Shown here: piece by piece, positions 50,855-60,257 of the stretch | Numbering within the stretch: position 1 is the stretch's first letter | How the letters are laid out: each line of letters opens with the position of its first letter | DNA from: Antedon mediterranea | Taxonomy: Eukaryota; Echinodermata; Crinoidea; Comatulida; Antedonidae | Length of the DNA stretch: 64,000 bases | NCBI RefSeq assembly: GCF_964355755.1 | Contig: NC_092670.1 | Location: forward strand, 38,487,795-38,551,794 | Reading direction: 5' to 3' | Position numbers and translations under genes: made by a program | The notes under the pieces: generated by a model | The model's database searches: none | Told to the model about the DNA's origin: nothing | What the model saw: the letters and a program-made list of their open reading frames with translations, nothing else

Positions 50855-52089
50855 TTATAAACAGACGTCTAGCATTTGCTTAATGTCAAAGGTTAAATCA
50901 GCTTTTTCAATTTCAAACGATACATCGATTTCATCAATACTTTCATAGCGATTCGAGTGTAATGTCCTATTTGCTTTAGTCTTTCCCTTATGGTCTCCAA
51001 GATCGTGCATGTTGTTCCATTTACTATAGGTTATTGGCGACTCAAATTCGTCCATATTGGCGTCACTATCTTCCATTTTTAACTGGTGTATCGTTTTACG
51101 GATGTCCATCAATTGTGTTATAAGTTGTTGGTCCATAGCGCGCATATCAATCTGTAAAAGTGGAAAATATCATGATTATTATACATTTTGGAAAAATTCC
51201 GAACGTTTTACAATATGTTATTTATATCAGCTGCTGCTTTTACGGATTTTTTCGAGAGCTTTTCCAACTTTCGTAAGCCTAATATGTGTTTAGGGTGATG
51301 TCGTGAATAAATTAGCCGAACTTCCGACAGCATAATAAATAAATCATCATGATTATTGTTTAAAAACATATTACGGTAAGTAGTCAATGATACTATATAT
51401 TTTATAGGAATATCAATCATGAAAAATATCATGATTTTTGTTTTAAAAAAATGTTACGGTTTTGTAGTCAATTATACTACAGTACTGTATATATTCTATA
51501 GGAATTACAAACAAAAACCCGGGCACTAATTAGTTAGTTAGCATTAGTGTTTAAATCCTCCCGGATATAATAAGATTATCCTGCCGAGGCCTATCTGAAT
51601 AAGAAATCATCAAGACATTTCGAAAAACACCCCTCGTTTGTCAGAAACTATTGTTTTGACAGACTAATACGTAACTTTAAATATTTTTCGACTTTTCATA
51701 CCATGAGCAAAAAAACTAAATGAAAGTAATTATGAAATAAATCTGTCTGTATAACTTACCAATTCTTTTCTTAGCCAAGAAATGGAACCTTGCAATTTAG
51801 CTAAGCGTTCTTTTCTACTTAATAAAGAAGTGTCATGATTCTCGTCATTTTCTTCGGTTGAGCTCCATCTTAAATCCAATATCTTCTTTCTTCTAAGTTC
51901 TCCAGGGGAGATTACAGGTGCACCAGATGGCAGGTCAGAAGAGGATACGACATTTGTGGATTCCTGGGTCATCAACGGACTTTTCTCTGGTACTACGTTT
52001 ACAGCGTAATCGCTTGACTTTTTACGGCTTCTTCGCGTTATGCCATCTAGTCCTAATGGTTTCATAACTTTCTGGAAAAACACAGACAT
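50855..52089 (-). CDS. Leucine-rich adaptor protein, LURAP1/FAM89 family
   Basis: Two exons, 52089-51760 and 51151-50855, joined phase 0 at TTG|GTAAGT and TTTTACAG|ATT; 208 residues. An in-frame TAG lies 18 nt upstream of the ATG. Residues 1-95 are polar and Ser/Lys-rich. The family signature spans the junction: ERLAKLQGSISWLRKELIDM then RAMDQQLITQLMDIRKTIHQ, the leucine-spaced helix shared by LURAP1, LURAP1L and FAM89. An acidic C-terminal region ends KQMLDVCL, and the last residues resemble a PDZ-ligand tail as in LURAP1. Known members link MRCK kinase to myosin 18A (LURAP1) or regulate LIM kinase at the leading edge (FAM89B); which subgroup this belongs to cannot be settled by eye. Confidence 0.65.
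51152..51759 (-). other. Intron of the LURAP1/FAM89-like gene
   Basis: About 600 bp. An imperfect duplication carries TCATGATTATTGTTTAAAAA and GTAGTCAATGATACTATATA (about 51347 and 51430). Otherwise nothing. Confidence 0.6.
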
Positions 52090-53190
52090 TTTATGTTGTT
52101 GTATCTAGTCGAAGTATTGTTACCACCGGAGAAATACTATTGATATCTTTACTACTATTCGCCCAAACGGTAACCGACCACTTTTTTCTGGTTTCAACTT
52201 GAAATGTTCGTAAGACCAGTGAGTTTTTAAAGCCGTTCCAAAACAACAAAACTGTCAAATCACCTGTTCTGTACTATTCAATTAAAGTTATCGAAGTGTT
52301 GTTCACTGATTATATACACCGGCAAAACAGTAGTGCTAGCCTTCAAGTTAACCCAGCCGTGGACCACATATCCATTCAGGTGTGAAACTATTCACCATTT
52401 GATACATAACAAATAGCCCGAATTACTAGCTACCAACCCTTTAAGATGGGTACGAGCTTTCAGCTTATTGTTAGATGTATTGTTCCAGATTCTATTCTTC
52501 TAAATCCTATTGTAATACGTCACTGCGAACTAAAACTATGCAAAATAACAATGGGTTCAATATTCACATCTGTCTTTGACATATCTGAGGTCAACCAAAT
52601 TGTTTTTACTGATCATAAGTTCGAGGTAAGCAACAATGATTACTTATATGACAAATAAATAAGTACAATGAAAGTGTTGTAATGCCATGACGTCATAATT
52701 AAGCGTTGTGATAGAACATAAACAACATCTATATAATTTACATAATTTATTATATTGTATAATTTCTATTTTCATATAAAATATAGACAATTAAGACAAT
52801 TGTATTGTCCCCAAAAAACATGAAAAATGAAGATTAATAAAAAAAAATGAATATGTTTTGGTCAAAGTAATAATAATAACCTTTATGTGGAATTAATATG
52901 GCATATTCAACAACAAAAATTATTTCTTCAGGGGGATAATATATCTAATATTTAATTTTATAATATATAACTTTTGATAATTTTTTGATTTAATTTCTGG
53001 ATCGTGGATCGAGTCCTCACAGAGAACATTTTTTTTGTGCTTTTATACATAACAAAACTATAAAAATATTTTTTTTAAATTTTTATTTAAAAGTGTTCTG
53101 GAAACTGTAAGTAGATAGGCCTATGTTATGTTATGTAAATAGGCTTATTTTATTTCTATTTACAATTTTCTGAAAGTGGTGGCAGCATAA
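52090..53190. other. Between GAS7-like and LURAP1-like genes
   Basis: About 1.1 kb separates the GAS7-like stop codon from the next start, so it must hold the GAS7 3' UTR and the LURAP1-like promoter. It includes the MITE-C at 52800. No clear promoter motif. Confidence 0.5.
52800..52957. mobile_element. MITE-C deletion derivative
   Basis: ATTGTATTGTCCCCAAAAAA at left and TCAGGGGGATAATATATCTA at right, with about half of the interior lost. Confidence 0.68.
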
Positions 53191-53310
53191 TCAAATATCT
53201 AATACAAAATTCGTTGGTCTTAATGATCCCGTACCACAGGCTTCTACAAATTCCTTCCTGTCTAGTCTAGGATCTATAGTCTGTATACGTTCCTCTAGCC
53301 ACACTGTATT
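53191..53310 (-). CDS. GAS7: GAS7 exon 15: C terminus and stop
   Basis: 39 codons and TGA: VWLEERIQTIDPRLDRKEFV, then GTGSLRPTNFVLDI. Confidence 0.9.
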   Translation of the reverse strand, partial: NTVWLEERIQTIDPRLDRKEFVEACGTGSLRPTNFVLDI

Positions 53311-56300
53311 CTGTAAAATTAATGGAAATAAATATCAGAAAACACTTTTCGGCAACATACTAATTTAAACATGGGTTAATTTGAAATCTGCCAAACTCTG
53401 TCGTAATTCATTACCATAATATATCATCTAGCGATTTTTCCTGGTAAATTATAGTATTTGAAAGAAATAACAGAACTTATCAGATAACTGAATGGGCCAT
53501 CATCTCATCTATCCCCTTCAGGCTCATTGGCCAATAAGGCTGTATGTGTAAATTCTTTCTAAAAACTCTACACTATCAAACTTTATGTGACAAAAAATGT
53601 GATGTGCCCATATATGGACATGATGATGTCATATCACTATCATAATTTGGGCATATCAGTACCATATTTGGCCACATCACACTTTTTTTTGTCAAACTGG
53701 TTTGATAGTGTAGACTTTAGCACATCTTCTGATCTTAACTTACTTAGGCCTATAGACGTATTCTTCTTAATTTACCTCAGTACTTTGGAGTATCTATATA
53801 TAAATTTACGTAAGGGCAAAAATCGGTAAATCGCGCGTTATTTCTAGAATGTTTACTCGATGGTATATAAAGTTGGTTCGTACTTTCGGTACTGATTTTA
53901 ACCACCTGATGTAACCCTGTTTACTAATTAAATTGAGTTCGATTATTAGTTATTGACGATTAAAACGAATTTAGGTTCAACGATTTGCCCCAAATAGGGG
54001 TGTTTTCCGATCGTGGTATACACTGTCTAATGGATGTCCGTGTTGAAAAATACCCGCACACAATAATACGAGGACACTTCGCATTTTCCTATCTCCTCCT
54101 ACGATAATTGTTTTTAATAGCTGAAAACCGGTTGAACAGTTCGAGTACAGCATCATAATGTTGAAGACAGGCCGATTTTCTTTAAAAAATGCTATTTTGA
54201 TACATGTAATATACGTTTTCACAAATGTATTGATTTGTGATGAATGGAACATTCCAAATTATTTGGTTTAACCATAGAGGTATAGATTTAGATTTATGGG
54301 CCCCCTTGGAGAATAAACATAAATAGTATTGCAATGCTGTACAATACTGTTAAGGTATTAACCACTTTTGATCGCAATTTGAATCACAAATTTCTTACTG
54401 TGAGTGTTGGTACTGTTAGATATAATATAAACAAATATACAAATAAACTTTATTACTGTGAGTGTGGGTAGGCCCTACTGTTAGATTATAAACATATAAT
54501 ATACAAATAAATAAACGTTATTACTGACAGTTGCTTCTCAACGTTTGTATTAATTAATAATTTAAAAATATATAAACGTACGTAGTGGTGTATCGTTACA
54601 TGTACTTTACTATTTCAATCGACTATGACAGTGAGAGTTTTAACAAAGTATTAAATCGTAAATGTTTTACTGTATTTAGTGGTATATTATTTATAGGCCT
54701 ATAAAACAATAAAAACAATATTTCGTTACTGAGTGGATAAGAATATATTTTAAAATGTTTCCTCTTTGTACCTATCTTCTTCCCCCATACCTCAACCCTT
54801 AATGTTACATACAAAACACAAATTGGGTTTGTTTAAATGAGTCCAAATAAAAAAATTTGACTCATTTTGTTTCTCTCTCGGAAGTAATTCCCAGGGTGCT
54901 AATTTTAGCTGACTACATAAATCATCGTGTATATTTATTCGTTTCTGTAAACGACATTGTATTATAGTCCTGCAGTACGTACATTTGAAATCTCCATTTT
55001 TTTCTCGCTGGAAAATACTGTGTATTCGAGAACCATCTGTGGGCACGACCTAGATGGTACGCGAGCGAAGCGAGCGTGCCATCTAGTTATATGAAATTTG
55101 ACGAATGAATTATAAAAACATAATTTTAATCTTACTTTATCAAGCTGTTCTGCAACCTGTATTCTATCGTGAATATATATACCAAAACTAGTTTTCATTA
55201 ATTCTACCCTCTGCTCCTCAAAACGTTCCAATTCCTACGAAAAACAGATCAAACAAACTTAGACCAATACAAATTTAATAACAATATTAACAAGACATTT
55301 TTAGGAATTTGTTGATGATATTGATTAAAATAACTTTGTTATTATTGTAATAACTTTCTTTTAGAACATCACCTTAGCATCACTATCAACAGTGGCGTTA
55401 AACTTGGTTCCCACTAGCGACGCAACGCAAGTACGTAATACAACGTAAGTGATTTGACCAATCACAAGCGATGGATTATTCGAACAGTGGCTTGTCATTG
55501 GTCAACTCGTTTGCGTTCAACGCGTACGTCTTTGCGTTCCGTCGCTAGTGGGAACCACTCTTTAGGGGAAGAGAGAGGTGGGAAGAGAGTTTAGAAGAAT
55601 AAACAAAATAAAGAGTTTTTATATTGACTATAGATATTATAGGACTCTATATGGAAAATGGAAATTCTAACCAATGATGACGTCACCATCTCTGCCATCC
55701 ATGCGCGTTGAGCTTCGTTGTAACTCTTTATTGTTAACTTCAGTTCCTCCTCTGTAAAATGATTATATTTACTGCATTAGGCATATTTTTTCACTGGCGA
55801 ATTTATTCGAAAGTCTTGGCTAAATTTTAACTCCTTTTCTCTCTATATATATGGTAGTGATATGCCCGAATATTGCAGTGATATGACATCATCATGTCCA
55901 TATATGGGTATATTACATGTTTTTGTCACATAAGGTTTGATAGTGTAGACAGAGCTTTAACTTTTTAAAAGCTGTAGGAACCTTACCGCATTGATCGAGT
56001 TCAGTTCTTGCTCGATGCTTTCCCGCCTGAAATGTGTATGAACATAATACATAATAAAGATAATGAACATTTACACGTGACTACTATTTTTTATTTTATT
56101 TTATTTTTTATTTTTTATTTTATGTCTTTAGGCAATGTGGCCAAGGATTACCAATAGTGAATTAATCACTGTCCTATCAGATAGGTGGTAATCCCCCTGA
56201 TACAGGGGCTATTGTGTGAACCAGTTCACCGGGATAACCCCCTACTCTTTTTCGAATAATGAACTGGGTTCTTTAAAGTACACACAGGTTATAACTGTGT

Positions 56301-59300
56301 ACACTGGACCTACGGTTTATAGTCCTTATCCGAGAAGACTTGTTCCACCACCAGAACTAGGAGCGAGTCGGCCTCGAACCCTTGCCGATGTTGGTGTTGG
56401 CTCTTTAGGTACGGTAAACGGCGCCCCTGCCTTAACCGCTCGGCCATATGACTCACTCATATGACTACTGGTCACTCAATACGTATAAATATCAACTCAT
56501 CATGAAATGCAACATTATATGTTTTGTACTCGGGGACGTTTTGCCAATACCATTTCGTCGACAGACATTTTGCCGACAGGAATTGGCCGACAGGACATTT
56601 TGCCTACAGGACATTTAGCCGACAGGACATTTCGCCAACAGAAACCATATATTTATAGAAACTTTTAACAAACTTGTTCCATGAAATGGAACTTATTTTT
56701 TGTGTGTTAGCTATCATTGTATATTGGTCTATGATACTTGTTGTCAAATTGTCACAATTGAATGAAATGCTAGTTTACCACAGAAGTTAAAAAAAGTAAC
56801 AAGTAAATAATTCAATACTTACATTTGTTCTACTAGATCCAAGTTTGTCTTCCTTATCTGCTACTTTCTTTATCGCCCTCTCGATTGCATTGTATTTCCC
56901 TTGAAGTAGTTTTCTCTTTTTTGTTACCCGTTCAGTGGCCTAAGATAAAGAATAAGCCTTTAAATTGCGACTACCAGGACCTTACACACATTTTGTGTCG
57001 TGTCGTCGCATGGAAGCAAAATTTCCCTTCGTACATAACTTAGGGACCCCTCAAAACGTAAAAAATAACCATGAATATTCATTAACCATGAATATTCGTT
57101 ATCCATAAGGTGTGACGTTAGAATTGACCCAACTATAATTCGCTAATGCAAACGCTTTTCGTTGAGCCGTCTGAGTAGTCGACTGGATTAGACCTTGCAT
57201 GTCGGCGTATGAGGTTCGAATCCCATGAGCAACTTCTTTTTACTTTATAGTAAGATTATTTAGGGGGTTAGGTTTAGATATAATTAGGAAGTAGTTCCCA
57301 TATCCCAGTATAACACAATGAAACATGTGACGTAACTGTTATTACGATACGTTATTACGTCACAAACCAAACGCTCCTAATAAATACATCACAACATGTA
57401 GTGCAGTAAAATGATAAACCTTTACAAAATATCAAATCGCCGGAAGCTGTTTGTCTTAACCTAATCTAAAATTGGCTATAAACAAATATTATTTTCGGTT
57501 TGCTTTCATTTTGTAAACTAATTTAATTTTAAAGTATTTTTTATTGGACCAATTCCTTCTGAAATTGAAACTTACCTCAACGTACAGTTTTGATAGTATC
57601 CTAGTTTTGTTTGCTTTTTAACTAACCTTTCTTGTTCCGTCTCGGACTTTCTGTACGTAAGCCATCAGTTCTTTCCTTCCCTTCTCTACTAAGCTTATCG
57701 CCCACAAGCGATGCACCTCTGCCTCGTCTTCTATTGACCGTACGATATCCCTCCATACAGCACCCAATGTTCTAAAAGTAGGTAAAAAAACAATGCTCGG
57801 TGGTCTAGAGGTATGAATGCCAGGGAGGTCGTGGGTTCGAGTCCCACCCGAGAATTACTTGCGTATTTTTTTAAGTATTCTCAATGTACTTAGTATAAAG
57901 TACAAATTACGTCAGAGTAGGGCAAAACATCTAACCAAAAGACTATGCTCATAAGGAAATAATTAACAATATATTATTATCATAAAACATAACTACTAAT
58001 GTGGTAAATAATATTATCTAGTAAATATTACAGTTCAAACATGAGTATTTGAACTGTTATACTGTACAAGTAATTTTATCTTTCAGTATTTCATTTTACA
58101 ATCAGATAGGCCTAATAACCGGTCATTGTTATTGCACAATTAATTCTATTAAAGCAGAGAAGCGGAATATTTGATTGATTGACGCTTTATTTCTTAATAA
58201 AAATTGCATATATACAACAAACAATACAAAACGGAAAATCACACTAAAATAGGATTTCTCCCATTTAGTGAGAAGATTTGAACAGTTCGTTAGTACGTAC
58301 ACATCATTTTCACTATTCAAAACTCTTATTCTATAACCATAGATGCACTTGCGGACATGCTCGTAGAAAGAGGCAATTCTGCTCGTAAAAAGAGGCAATT
58401 CTCCTCGTAGAAACATGTTACTAGCAGTACAGTGCTTAGGTACGTAAGAGCCTGCAACATTTCTCAATAAGTTGTTAATACTCTTTTCTGGGAATAAAGA
58501 GATTATTTAATAAAAAAAATACAATTTACTTAACAAAATACTTTAGATATTCATCATCTACTCACCCAGGCTCGTCCATGCCAAGATTACTTTTAGAAAT
58601 CCTCAACAGCGATTTGGCGTATGCGTCCTCAGCAGATGCTCTAAGGATGACACAATAATAGTAATTTTCTGGCAACTATTCAAACGTGAAAAAAAACTTG
58701 CCAATTACAGTATTGGAAACTACGTATTATAATGGAGAAATAAGCTTATTTCTCCATTGTATTCTTGCTTGGTGTATGATAATTTTGAGTGTATATTATT
58801 AAAGTCATGGCGCATGTTTTTGCTCAGCCGTATATTTTAGCTATGGTAAGCCTATACATATTCACGTTCAACGTATATTTTTGCATATTCATGTTTTGTT
58901 GAGGCGCGCGTATTATTTCGGTCATGGTAAATGCTCAGTCTGGCGACTCCCAACCAGGATTTTAATCCATAATTGGCAAGTTTGCAACCGAACTTTCTTC
59001 ATGAAGTGTGATCAGTAAAAATCGACATGGATTATGAATGTGGTAAAGAAGGGGGTGGTGAAGATTTCTATTGCTTTAACTTACCTTTCCTTGATTATCT
59101 TTGACATCTGTTGAAACAAATCACGACCACGCTGCTGTTTATCAAGAAGGACATCAAATCCGGTCTTACTTGTGTCCTTGTCGGACTAAAAATAATAGTT
59201 TTTAATGTTGAGTTTAAATCAATTTCAGTATGTTAGTGTTTTTTTTCCATAGAAAGGTTCAAACAACAATTCACAGCAATGAACTATGCAATAGTGAATA

Positions 59301-60225
59301 GAGAGTATTTCTGAAAGTTATTAATTTCCAAAACTGTTTGAATACATCAGTAATGATTTTATGTTAATTACCCAAAAATGGTCACAGTAGCTGTAATCAT
59401 CTATATCCCGCAACGTGTTTGCTTTATATCCTCTTTCTGCACGAGGGAATGTTACAAAGTTGATCTATTTAAGAAAGCGATTAATAAATAGTAGTAAAGA
59501 AATAGTAGTAAAGAAATAGTGCATGTAGCCATAGTCAGTAGATGCTATAGCACGTTTATAATGTTTGCAACGCAATTAGGTTTATCCAAATTACAAGCGA
59601 CTGTTCGGATGCGCTGCTCTCATATAAATCGCATCGTGTTTGGTCAAATTACTTTCGGTATGATTATAATACGTCAATTTTGTTGCATCCAAGTTTGAAC
59701 AAACAGCTTTATTTTAACAATCAAGACTTACCAATTTATTATATGATTTTTCGTTGCGTGAATGTCTGTCATCCCTGCTCTCAGTACTTTTCATTACCAT
59801 GTAATTATATTCGTCATAAACTGTAAGTATAATACTATCTCATCATAATTAATTCATAAACATGCTCAACTTAAGTAACCTTTTAGTAAATTTAGGGCAG
59901 AACGGTTAGAGCAAGACATACATAAATAGAGGCTTGTGCATTAACATGTTGTTGTTCTGTCTGAACTATCAAACTTTATCTGACAAAAAGTGATGTGCCC
60001 ATATCACTACCATATTTAAGTATATTACTACCATATTTGGGCAGATCACACTTTTTTTGTCAAAGTACTTTGATTGTAGGGGTCCGGGACCGCGACAGAA
60101 CGACAACGGATGGGGACCCTCCAAAGAAATTGCATTTTATTTGTCAGGAATGTGTATGATTTATTTCTTTTTTATTTTTAAATGCGCCTTGAGCACTCTG
60201 GAGTGGTATGTGCGCTATAAAAATC

Positions 60226-60257
<32 letters not shown>

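Noticed and set aside
54792-55046. Minus-strand frame with CTYC motif as a zinc-finger exon
   Set aside because: No acceptor/donor pair in phase, and exons 14 and 15 of GAS7 join directly; a single CxxC is weak evidence.
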